DNA of 64,000 nucleotides from Undaria pinnatifida (taxonomy: Eukaryota > Sar > Phaeophyceae > Laminariales > Alariaceae): contig JABAKD010000034.1 in the NCBI GenBank assembly GCA_012845835.1, forward strand, positions 1-64,000. Reading direction: 5' to 3'. Shown here piece after piece: positions 55,108-64,000 of the stretch (position 1 is the first letter of the stretch; every line of letters starts with the position of its first letter). The notes under the pieces were generated by a model, which was not told where the DNA came from, made no database searches, and saw only the letters and a list, made by a program, of their open reading frames with translations. The translations under genes and the position numbers were made by a program.

Positions 55108-56236
55108 ATTTCAGTAGCAATGCCTTTTTCTTTTGCCCAAGTGATTGTAGAACGCTGTATCGAGGTCCGCGATTGCTTATATATGGGCATGCTTATTGAT
55201 TATGGGTGGAGGAAAGCTGACCGCATACCGCGACATAATTGAAAGCACGAATCAAATAAGTCATGCCATGTGGGGCGGAGTGAGAAGGGCCCCGACCGCA
55301 TGGCTCTGGCTGTAACCCTGCGCTGGTTTTTTGTGTTGTTTTGTTTTGTTTCGTTTTTCATCTGTTCAGGATGTTCACCTCGCCTTCATATGTGCTGCCG
55401 ATGATGACCCCAACGCAATGCCTATACCGCATGCACCCTGCCGGCGTCATTTCTCGTCTAGTTCGCAAATACGAACCATGTGTCGTTTTTGTTGTGTCAC
55501 CGAGGAGCTGCGTGTTGTACATCAGCTGTTGGCGTGAATATTTCGCTGAAAAAACTTACGATCAGAGCTTCTTGTCCATGCTCACTTGAAATTCGATCGT
55601 CAAGGGTCCCTTTTTCCATTCCCTGGCTGGCGAGGGTGGCAGCTGGCTTTGCTCGTGCCTCATCCATGAGTAGAGATTGTTTGAGAAAAAAGTGTCATAG
55701 CATTACGGAGGGTCGAGGTTTTTCCTTTGTCTTGTGCGTAAAAGGTAGTGTTGTGTACGTACCAACACGTGGGTGCGTGCTCCATAACTCTGTGCGTGTC
55801 CGCAGCCACTTTTTTGGCTTGGGTTGCGCTTTTTTAGCGGCGTGGTCGTCAAAGACCGATCCGTTGGAAAAATCCGTGGGACTTTTTCTGCGGAATAAAG
55901 ACCCAAAATCCGCCGCATTTTGTCCACGGATTTTGTTTGTTTTTCCGCCGTCTTGATTGTTTATCGAAGTTTTTTTTTTTCGTACAGCGCGTTGTACTTT
56001 ATCGTGGAGCCTGGGCCTGGTCATTGCTCTGGTTGTCAATCGTTTGTACTTTAGCTTCGAAATTCAAAAATCCAAGGCCAGCGGCCCAAGAGAGAAAGAG
56101 GGTGCAATCGTTACATACCCGTTGGACGTTGTTTTATGTCTGCATGTGCTCAGTGTTGGATCGATTTTCTACTCGTCGCTCAGTGGCGGCATCTATGGTC
56201 GGGGCCTTTGAACAATGAGCCACCCTCTGATCTCTG
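55108..56236. other. Intergenic DNA without a supported gene
   Basis: Mixed composition. The plus-strand frame at 55480-55956 has a Ser/Arg-rich first part and no domain; I do not call it. Confidence 0.4.
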
Positions 56237-56322
56237 CGGTCGTTGCCTCGCTGCGGTCGTTGCCTCGCTGCGGTCGTTGCCTCGCTGCGGTCGTTGCCTC
56301 GCTGCGGTCGTTGCCTCGCGTT
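56237..56322. repeat. 17-bp tandem repeat, five units
   Basis: CGGTCGTTGCCTCGCTG repeated about five times with the last unit changing to CGCGTTTCG. Confidence 0.9.
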
Positions 56323-56964
56323 TCGTCGTTCCTTGTCACGTGGGCCTACTACACTATCGGCCGCCACACTTCTTGGATGACTTGGGTGGCAACTGCACAT
56401 GACGGCCCACCGCAGGTGTGTGATAAACTCCCTGTTTTAGTACCCGCGTAGTCGTGTCAGGTCGTACCGTTACCCTTTGTGTCTTATCACTTGTCAGCAA
56501 AGCGGTGAAGATTACACGCAACAGTAAACAATTCGCGTTTTGACCCTCGTTTTTTGTCGGCCTCGTCCTCTGCCAGCGAAAGTAGTGAGGTTGATCACGT
56601 TGTCGCTGCGTGTGTCGATTTCACCACTCGGCGCGCGGGAGTTCTAGTTGTCGTGTTTATCGAGCTTGAGTGATTGTTGTTTTTTTGGTTAGTCGTCCCA
56701 AGTCTACCCAAGACGTTGCCGATGCAGTATGCAGTATTTAGAGGAAAATTTGTGATTCGTCAGAGGCGAACGCCCATCCCATGGCGTTTGCTTCCCTTCC
56801 ATGCGCCGGTTGCTTTTCGTCGACGGTCGCGGAATTGCTTCTTCTCAGTGTGACCCAACGCTCATTCTTCTGCCGCCCCCCAATGTGATTGTCTGCCCGT
56901 TGAAGCCCCTAAGCCTCTAGCGGACAATCCTCTAGAGGATTTCGGCGCCGCGCTTACAAGAGCA

Positions 56965-58395
56965 ATGGTAACCAACAACACCCTGGAACTAGCGGACGGG
57001 ACGTTTTTCCTGGGTCAGCCTGACCTGGGATCAAAGCTGTTCATCCGTCCTTGTTACGAGGACCTGTCGGAGCTCATCTTGGAAGGTGTTATCGACGGTA
57101 CTATAACCAAGATTGTCGTGACAGGCACTCCCGGGATCGGCAAGTCCCAGTTTGGTTTCTATTTAATGTACCTGTTGCGCTGTCGAGGAAAAACTGTCGT
57201 TCTTGACGAAAGGGGCATCTGGTACCGGTTCAGTGATGAAGGGGTGATCATGGGAGATCGTTCTGGTTTCATAAATGCTGGGTACCTGCAAGGCACCAAC
57301 ACTTGGTTTCTGTGTGACCCGAAGGACCGGCCTGATGAGATTTTGGGTCTTCCAACGGTTGTGTTGGTGCTGCCCGAGACGGCCAGGGTTAACTCGTTCA
57401 TGAAACAAGTCCATTCCCGTCGGTTTTATATGCCAGTGTGGAGCCTGGGTGAGCTGCTCGAATGTCGGCGAGCTATTTTCGCTCATGTGCCAGAGGCCGA
57501 CGTGCGTGAACGTTTTGGTATGGTTGGAGGTGTGGCTAGAGCAGTCTTCGATGCGGACAAGCTCGAGCAAGTTTGCGCTAAAATGCAAACAGCGGCTTGG
57601 AATATGGATCTAGGTGTGCTTCAACAGATTCTGCTTGGTGACGCTGACCTGATTTCGACCGATAGGGGTGATGACGAACTTTTACATTTGTCGCCTATAC
57701 CTGAAACAGGCTTCAAGAAGTTCAGTGTCGGTTTTGCGAGTGAGTACGCCCATAATGTGACTTTAGGAGAGCTTCCCAAAATGAAATTTGCTGCACTTGC
57801 AAGCTTTGTCCGGGCTGCTTTCGCAAACGACGAATTGGGCGCCAAGGTTGTAGCTGAGCGCGCAGCCGGGTTTGAAACTGTTGCACACAAAACAATCGGG
57901 GGCGCTGGCGAGCAGCAACGGTTTGACATGAGAATCCTGAGCAGTGCCATAGCGCCTGTACTTGAGGGGAATTATTTGAGGTTTAATTTTCTAAGGGAGG
58001 AATCATTCGAAGGCAATAGTTTTCCCGATACGCTCGTCAGTGGGACGTACTACAAGCCCGAATGCAAGACTTTTGCAGCGATTGATTCTTTCGGTGTGGA
58101 CAGCGGCAGCAAGACCTTGTGGTTTTTTCAAATGAAATCTGCAGGCTTGCCGCCCAAAACGGGTGACAAGGCAGTCAAATGGAACCATGTAGAACATTAC
58201 TGGAGAAGTGCTAAGCTCCCCCACGGCGCGCCAATCAAGAATTGTGTGATTGCGTTTGTAGTTCCAGGGGGCAGAGTATGGAACAAGGCCACCAAGACTA
58301 GCGGAAAGGATGGTGGTAGTGGCGATTGGCTACTCAACGCAACTGACGGTTTCAAATCGGCGTGTGATGTATGCGTAATTGAGATCCCATTGTAA
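56965..58395 (+). CDS. Crinkler/RHS-like P-loop NTPase with nuclease-like C terminus
   Basis: An intact 476-residue frame and the best gene in the window. Walker A is GTPGIGKS (residues 54-61) after a short LFIRPCYEDL segment. WFLCDPKDR (114-122) fits a Walker B-type strand; TVVLVLPETARV (131-142) and GGVARAVF (188-195) fit later conserved strands. This order is that of the ATPase shared by Crinkler effectors and trypanosome retrotransposon-hot-spot proteins. The last 140 residues resemble a PD-(D/E)xK nuclease core: Asp374 in AAIDSF and Gln389-x-Lys391 in FFQMK. The usual N-terminal header is absent; the frame stays open upstream to about 56854, so the start could be earlier or spliced. No signal peptide. 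Such proteins are known or suspected secreted or transposon-related effectors; the role here is inferred. Confidence 0.8.
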   Translation: MVTNNTLELADGTFFLGQPDLGSKLFIRPCYEDLSELILEGVIDGTITKIVVTGTPGIGKSQFGFYLMYLLRCRGKTVVLDERGIWYRFSDEGVIMGDRSGFINAGYLQGTNTWFLCDPKDRPDEILGLPTVVLVLPETARVNSFMKQVHSRRFYMPVWSLGELLECRRAIFAHVPEADVRERFGMVGGVARAVFDADKLEQVCAKMQTAAWNMDLGVLQQILLGDADLISTDRGDDELLHLSPIPETGFKKFSVGFASEYAHNVTLGELPKMKFAALASFVRAAFANDELGAKVVAERAAGFETVAHKTIGGAGEQQRFDMRILSSAIAPVLEGNYLRFNFLREESFEGNSFPDTLVSGTYYKPECKTFAAIDSFGVDSGSKTLWFFQMKSAGLPPKTGDKAVKWNHVEHYWRSAKLPHGAPIKNCVIAFVVPGGRVWNKATKTSGKDGGSGDWLLNATDGFKSACDVCVIEIPL

Positions 58396-59559
58396 TTGAA
58401 CTGGTTTTTCTGACATCGCAGCCTCTCCTGCTGGAGAAGTACAGTTGAAGAGGTTTATGAACGGCCCGCGATGGGAAATGCTGCACGGCTCATTATGACA
58501 CACGGACACCCACTCATCCGAACCGTCGACTTTCATCAAAATAGATTTCTGGCTCGTCGGCTGCGTCCCACTGTTGATGCTACGCGACTCAGTGGGGAAT
58601 CTATGCACACAGTTGAGCGCTTCCACAGCGTAAAATATCACTCGGGCTGTGGGGGAAGACAAGGGAAAGTTCGAATGGGTCCCGTCTCGATCCGAGTCTA
58701 CAATATCCAAGAGTCGGCCGTGGGAGCGAGCTGGGTACTTCTGGTGGTATGCCGACGAACACCATATAACATGGTTGAGGTTTTGGAGGTGCACCGTGCA
58801 GAATACCCGCAGGCGTGGCAGTTTGCTGGGCTTCCAGGGATACTAGCAACGAAGAGGCCGCCAATTGCGCGCGTGATGCCTTTGTCGTGGTTGGACTCGC
58901 AGCTGCCGTAATGCCTTCATTGGTCGAAGCACTGGTGCGGACGCATGCCAGCACCATGTGTCATACTGGTAGCTGCTAGTGAGCAGCAGTGACAAGCGGC
59001 TCCATGTCTGGGCAGTGTGAGGTGATCCACGTGTGAAAAGCGGTATCTGTGACGAGTAATTTCGTCTTGGTGTGGAATCGGCCAAAGCAGGACACCTCCG
59101 ACGACACTCAAAATGCGTTCGTAGTCTCCCTTCAGTTTCGAGTTGGGGTGCTGTGCTCGTACCATGAGACCTTACCTCGAGTGTGTTACTTTTGGGGGAG
59201 TCAAGAATATTCGGGTGTCGTGACAAAAATACTCTCATCAGTATGTTTTGGCTTTTGCGAACATCATGTATGTGGGGCAGTTGGTTGTTCTGAAGTTGAA
59301 AAATCCTGCGCACATTCGAAAATTTGAATGGAGTCGCAAGGCGCGAATCGATGCTGATTTTTCTACCCTTTTGCTGCTTCAAAATGTTTTGTCTTTGCCC
59401 TTGGTTGTCGTTCGGTTTCTTAAAAAATGTTGAAAGCGGTGTCGTTTTGTCGATGGACGTATCCCTCTGCACCGTCTTGTCATCGTTTTAATCTCCGCGG
59501 TTACATGACTCGTCACTCGAAAATTGTATCACGAACAGGATGAGTAATCGAAATACTGA
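58396..59559. other. Downstream flank without a supported gene
   Basis: Frames on both strands (for example plus 58471-58911, minus 59472-58843) overlap each other and show no domain. A short plus frame near 59248-59433 (YVGQLVVLKLKNPAHIRKF) has ordinary composition but no support. Confidence 0.4.
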
Positions 59560-59577
59560 CCCCAACCCTAACCCTTA
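59560..59577. repeat. Second telomere-like run
   Basis: CCCCAACCCTAACCCTTA: two recognisable CCCTAA-type units with changes on both sides. Confidence 0.6.
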
Positions 59578-59707
59578 GCATTGGCGACAAGGCATGGTTT
59601 TGCTTTTTTCGATGATTTCAAACCTATGTTGCACCAAAAACAACATGCGGGAAAGCTCTTTTTGTTGACGTGGCTCATAAAGTCCCACATTTTATAAACA
59701 AATTTCA

Positions 59708-59790
59708 AGGACGTCAGCCGTGAGTTCGACGAATTTTAGGTCAATGCTCATCTTTGCAAGCTGCGTTGTTGGTACTTGTAATATACAATA
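59708..59790 (+). repeat. Dispersed 60-bp module, R type
   Basis: AGGACGTCAGCCGTGAGTTC, GACGAATTTTAGGTCAATG, CTCATCTTTGCAAGCTGCG, TTGTTGGTACTTGTAATAT. It is preceded by ACATTTTATAAACAAATTTC, as at the nested element end near 15650. Confidence 0.7.
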
Positions 59791-59810
59791 TACAAGGGTG
59801 TCCGGACGTG

Positions 59811-59832
59811 GGGGGCCTGTCGGCCCCCCCGT
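59811..59832. repeat. Short GC hairpin
   Basis: GGGGGGCC and GGCCCCCC pair around a TGTC-type loop. Confidence 0.6.
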
Positions 59833-59936
59833 CCTCCGGGTTACTGTTTACTGTAAAAGATGTGCGGTGATGCTGGTTGGTTCCACAGCAGGAGTACGCC
59901 TGCATACCAAGGGTGGGAGTGTTGAGTGTGGAATGA

Positions 59937-61150
59937 CAGCGGGCCGAGATGGAGGAAAAGGAAATACTCCGTATGTATGATTTGTTGATGGGGCGTGATC
60001 CCCAGAAGAAACTGAAAATACAGCGGGCCGAAATGGAGGAAAAGGAAATACTACAGTCGACCCCGCTTTAAAGACACACCGCGTTTTTTTTTTTAGGAGT
60101 GTCTTTAACGCAGGGAAGTGTCTTTAGGATTCCGGGGCCACTAACTCACCGTCCCCGGGGCCAATGGAGGTGTAACATATGTCAAAATACGCGCATTTGA
60201 AGCAGGAATGCGACCACGAAACTGTGTTGCTTAAAATCTACAACACGTGATTTGAAAGGCCGCAACACTACTGCTGTAGTACACTCCAATACTTTACACA
60301 TACATTTTGAATTTCCCTCCACCACCGAAACGCGGGAAGGAGTGCAGCACGACCTATTGTAATGTGTACGGCAGTGCGCTGTTGTTGATGCAGGCTCTTG
60401 CTGTAATGTGTACGGCAGTGCACTGGTGTTGTTGCAGGCTTTTCTTATTGTCAAGGCGTTATCCTCACGGTGAACATCATGCCCGAGATATCGGGAACAC
60501 ACCTGAGACACATCAGTTCGTTGGAACTAGCTCTGATACGATACACGCAAGTTACCTGCCACATAGGGACCAAACAAACCCAGTCGACCCCTTAGAAGGA
60601 CACTAGGAAACGGTCGGTAGCGCAGACCACAACATACAAAAAAATCGGGCAAATACACCGAAAAGAGGACACCGTTCTTCCCCAAAGGTCAACACGAGGC
60701 AAAAACACAAAACAGAAATACCAATTTAACTCCACGAGAAAGGCAAAAATCCCAAACTTTTGACTGCCTGACACGAGTTGAGACTTTGACTGGCACGTGG
60801 GTTCGCCACATGGCTTCAAGCCGGCAGCTGACGACCCGCCAGCAGATGGGAGGAATATCTCCATACCCACACGCGGTAGTGCGGGCTGCAGCAGACCGCT
60901 GTCGATGTTATACAGCAGTGTGCTGCCCCAGCAAAAAAAATTGGGGGGGGGGCGCAAAGTGGAAAAGGTACCCCCCCCTTATTATTGTCATCTGCGGGGC
61001 ACCATGTTCTGGGAAAAAAATGTGTCTTTATAGCGAGGAGTTTCCTTAAGAAGAGTGTCTTTAAAGCGGGGACGACTGTACTCGGTATGTATTATTTGTT
61101 GATGGGGCGTGATCCCCAGAACAAACTGAAAATAAGGACGCAGTGGAATA
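59937..61150 (+). pseudogene. Coding repeat of 28 residues, split by a MITE
   Basis: The 84-bp unit encodes RAEMEEKEILRMYDLLMGRD and a PQKKLKIQ tail. One full unit (59937-60020) and the first third of the next (to about 60050) lie left of the 60052-61080 insertion; the unit resumes at 61081 with YYLLMGRDPQNKLKI. The frame is open across the empty site. Charged heptad-like composition suggests a coiled coil. No further domain remains; the parent gene is unknown. Confidence 0.5.
60052..61080. mobile_element. Tc1/mariner- or pogo-like MITE
   Basis: Inverted ends: TACAGTCGACCCCGCTTTA at 60052 and its near complement at 61060-61080 (AAAGCGGGGACGACTGTA), both continuing into AAAGACAC. TA dinucleotides lie at both ends, as expected for TA-targeting elements. 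The interior repeats AGTGTCTTTA near both ends, contains a G-run, and encodes no transposase. The insertion site is the 28-residue coding repeat, whose intact unit 84 bp upstream acts as the empty site. Confidence 0.8.
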
Positions 61151-61184
61151 TGGAATATGTCCAAAAATAAAGACACCCTCTTTC

Positions 61185-61760
61185 AGACGATATGGCTATG
61201 AAGAGGTTGGCGCAAACTGGGCACTGAAAAAATAAGACTTGGTACTGCAATCATGAAGACTCTGTGACCAAATGCGACGTGGCCACTAATACCGGCAATC
61301 ATGTACAGTATGGCAGCGAAAAACGGATGTGACTACTTACAAAATGGGGACAGGGTAGACAGATGCATTGCAACTCGAACTCTTCACCCACTCAAAGACG
61401 TTCGCATAACAGACATGGCTATGAAGAGGTTGGCGCAAACTCGGCACCGCAAAAATGAAGACTCCCTACTTACAATTTGATGCTACGAAAGCTGAGACTA
61501 CATACTTGGCTGACACCGGGAAAAAACAGACAGTATGCCGGGGTAGCCAGATGCATTGCAACTCGAACTCTTCACCCACTCAAAGACGTTCGCATAACAG
61601 ACATGGCTATGAAGAGGTTGGCGCAAACTCGGCACCGCAAAAATGAAGACTCCCTACTTACAATTTGATGCTACGAAAGCTGAGACTACATACTTGGCTG
61701 ACAACGGGAAAAAACAGACAGTATGCCGGCGCGGCGCACGCGCAAACTCGGCACTGAAAA
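61185..61760. repeat. 188-bp tandem repeat
   Basis: AGATGCATTGCAACTCGAAC starts at 61361 and again at 61549. Each unit contains ACAGACATGGCTATGAAGAG, GGTTGGCGCAAACTCGGCAC and ACATACTTGGCTGACA. A partial unit precedes at about 61185-61240 and remnants follow to 61860. It lies just past the 3' end of the helicase gene on the minus strand. Confidence 0.85.
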
Positions 61761-62211
61761 AATGAAGACTCACTATTGAGGGTTAGACAAAATGCCACGG
61801 TGGCCGCTAATATGTACTCGCCGGCTACCATGTACAGAATGGCTGAAAAAATGAAGACTTACTACTGACAATGCCGCGGGAAATAATTAGCACGAGACTG
61901 AGCGTGTCCGCGGCTACTGACATATATACACGAAATATACACCTGGCCCCACGAGTAACTTGGGGTCGACAGTTATCATGGACGGCTACATTGGCACATT
62001 TTGATGTGCCACTGGAAGGACGTTGAGTAGTAGTCTTGAAGTTCCGCTTCGAAGTTGGCATCATCTTCGACTTGCTGCCGGGTGTCGCCGGTGGCCTCTT
62101 GCTCTGCGTCCGCAATGAGGGAGCGCTCGAAGTGTGGGTCGAAGAAGTGGTGAAGGTCGTCAGGGACGATCATAGAGGCGAACCACCGGCGCTGGCGCGT
62201 TGGCGGCGCGG

Positions 62212-64000
62212 TCATGCTGCGACAGGCGGATGGTCGGTGGAAGGGTTATTTAGGATTAGGGAAGAGTAATGACGTGATTGTGGTTGATAGTGCAGGTGTA
62301 TGGTAGAAGGGTCGGCGTTTTGAGGATTTGGTCGGGGGTTGTTTCCGATAGTAACGTTTATGGGTATGTTGTATCGTTGCATGCATGCGTAAATTTCTGG
62401 CTCACCAAGGTAAGCTCGCGGGTGAGACATGATGGAGAGGTAGTTATCATATGATGTATACTGTTGTGGCGGTTCACCAAGGGCTTGGAGTAGTTCATGG
62501 TTCATGCCAGCGGAAATGGCGTTTAGCAAGTTAGGGTCGTTGCGGTTTTCGTTCATGTATTGGAGTATTTCCGAGCGTACTTGGTAGTGTCTGTTTGGGT
62601 CGTTGTATATTCGTCGTGCTATGCCGCGAAATCCGCATGCTCCATCCCCAATTTCGTCGACGACTGTCCATGTTGGAGGTGGAGTTTGGCTGTCACTTGA
62701 CGGTTGAGAGGAGGCATTGGAGGGCGCAGGAGGCGAGGTGTTTGGAGGTTGATACGGTGGAGGTGTTACAGCTTGGCCTGTGGCGGCAGCGGTGAAAGGA
62801 GGGTATACAATGTTCTCCGTGTGTGGAATGCCGTCAACAATATGTTCTTGTGGTAAAAGGCACATAATTGACTGGCGATTTTGCGCACGGCTGAGCGCGA
62901 CGTAAAGTTGACCATGCCCAAACGCAGGTGATCTCAAGTCCAAGCCAATTTTTGTAAGTGTCTGTCCCTGTGAACGATTCACCGTGACGGAATATGAAGT
63001 TCGGATGGGAAACTGTGTTCGCATGAACGTGATGCCATTTCTTCCAACTGTCGCACGAAAGCCTATACGTGGAATCAAAACAATTGGATGGGGCGATGTT
63101 TCGGTGAGAAGTTCGACTTGAAGGACTCGGCTGTTTGGGGAAACTGCGAGGACAACGCATTTTTGACCGTTGATGAGTCCCTCCGAAAAGTTGAGATTTC
63201 GCACGATCATCGCAAGTCCGTCTGACTTGAGGCAAAGCTCATGGGGAGGGACACCTTGCACGTTTAATTGGTGGAGGTGTTCAGGAGAAGCAAAGGCTGT
63301 GTGAGGCGTGGTCTCATCACTTATTAGTGTATCTGAGCTGAGGTATGTACAGTACTCTCCGGGCCGCAAGTCCGATATGGCTTCATTAGAACGGTCAATT
63401 GCGTTGTTGGTGGTCGCCAATATGGCGCGTTTGTCCCAGTTGCGCGATTGTTCATTGACATTGGGATACACAAAGTTCATGAGCTCATCGAAATTTGTTG
63501 TATATTTGAGCTGAAAGTGGTCATTGGCATCGAGGTTGTGGTTATTCAAGGCAATCATGTCCGTGCCGTCGATTGATTGTGTAGGGTGGGTACCCTCGCC
63601 TATCGCCCGCACAAAAGCAGCATACTGAGGATCATCTTTGTCTCGTTGCGATTTGGTTAGTCTCATGCGTTTAACGTGTTTCCATAGGGGGCTAGAAATA
63701 AAGGCTGCGTCGACGGTATCGGTGGCGGTGCCGTTCTTAACTATTGGCCCTGTTTGGCGCCAATCTCCACTGAACAAAATAGTTTTTCCACCAAAAAGCT
63801 TATTGTTTTTCATCAGATCTTGAAGTGTTCTGTCGAGGGCCTCAATGCAATATCTGTGGGTCATAGGTAACTCGTCCCAAATGATGAGGTCCGCTTTGCG
63901 GATTAGCTCTGCTCTTTGAGTGTTGGTGTTTATGTTGCATACGCAGGTTGGCGACATTGCTTCGTCCATAGGTAATTTGAACATGGAGTGCGCGGTCCAG
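62212..64000 (-). CDS. Helitron-type PIF1 helicase fused to an OTU-like protease (3' part)
   Basis: The frame is open to the window edge; the Met at 63984 is internal (it follows TAHS). Counting from it: DLIIWDELPM (32-41) is helicase motif II, LFSGDWRQTGPI (70-81) motif III, YSVTVNRSQGQTL (331-343) motif V and GQLYVALSRAQ (358-368) motif VI, the set found in PIF1-like helicases of Helitrons. Walker A and the Rep domain would lie beyond the edge. A Pro/Ser-rich linker (about 400-437) leads to an OTU-type cysteine protease: DGACGFRGIAR with Cys450 and Asp447, and a C-terminal RHYSSL with His572. OTU domains are known in some Helitron and retroelement proteins. No frameshift is seen, so the element may be young. 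Confidence 0.85.
   Translation of the reverse strand, partial: WTAHSMFKLPMDEAMSPTCVCNINTNTQRAELIRKADLIIWDELPMTHRYCIEALDRTLQDLMKNNKLFGGKTILFSGDWRQTGPIVKNGTATDTVDAAFISSPLWKHVKRMRLTKSQRDKDDPQYAAFVRAIGEGTHPTQSIDGTDMIALNNHNLDANDHFQLKYTTNFDELMNFVYPNVNEQSRNWDKRAILATTNNAIDRSNEAISDLRPGEYCTYLSSDTLISDETTPHTAFASPEHLHQLNVQGVPPHELCLKSDGLAMIVRNLNFSEGLINGQKCVVLAVSPNSRVLQVELLTETSPHPIVLIPRIGFRATVGRNGITFMRTQFPIRTSYSVTVNRSQGQTLTKIGLDLRSPAFGHGQLYVALSRAQNRQSIMCLLPQEHIVDGIPHTENIVYPPFTAAATGQAVTPPPYQPPNTSPPAPSNASSQPSSDSQTPPPTWTVVDEIGDGACGFRGIARRIYNDPNRHYQVRSEILQYMNENRNDPNLLNAISAGMNHELLQALGEPPQQYTSYDNYLSIMSHPRAYLGEPEIYACMQRYNIPINVTIGNNPRPNPQNADPSTIHLHYQPQSRHYSSLILNNPSTDHPPVAA

Overview
This looks like nuclear DNA from a eukaryote with introns, and most of it is layered mobile DNA. 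The best guess is an alga with a secondary (red-derived) plastid, possibly a stramenopile such as a brown alga. The clues are multi-exon genes with GT-AG junctions, CCCTAA telomere-type runs, many CTG/TAC microsatellites, a reading frame with a bipartite presequence containing a Ser-Phe-Ala-Pro site, and a Crinkler/RHS-like ATPase. The lineage is an inference. There is no operon structure, rRNA or CRISPR array.

Layout. (1) 1-21.3 kb: three head-to-tail copies (A, B, C) of a 6.75-kb element. Each carries a multi-exon minus-strand gene with part of a DEDDy-type 3'-5' exonuclease domain and a C-terminal region suggestive of a transposon-associated protein. A and B are about 99.9% identical where they overlap; C is older and holds a 1.57-kb insertion. 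(2) 21.4-25.8 kb: a dead Ty3-type retrotransposon on the minus strand. It is broken by a SINE-like retroposon with an 11-bp target duplication and by a 0.67-kb repeat element inside the integrase. (3) 25.8-30.2 kb: CAG/TAC-rich DNA, three tRNA-like sequences, a second copy of the 0.6-kb element, and a probable signal-peptide gene. (4) 30.2-37.1 kb: an alternating inverted-repeat array with a hAT element nested in one arm, then a second hAT-like element with GACCC arrays and a (TAC)n tract of about 325 bp. (5) 37-51 kb: local tandem repeats, hairpins, further SINE copies and a dispersed 60-bp module that marks the ends of one element family; few convincing genes. (6) 51-59.6 kb: telomere-like repeats, low-complexity DNA and one strong intact gene, the Crinkler/RHS-like P-loop NTPase with a nuclease-like C terminus. 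(7) 59.7-64 kb: a 28-residue coding repeat split by a Tc1/mariner/pogo-like MITE, 188-bp tandem repeats, and the 3' end of a Helitron-type gene (PIF1-like helicase fused to an OTU-type protease) that runs off the right edge.

The genes do not form a pathway. The window is best read as an insertion history: several insertions can be shown directly because a paralogous empty site lies in the same window. Most other open frames are shadows of repeats or of the genes above.
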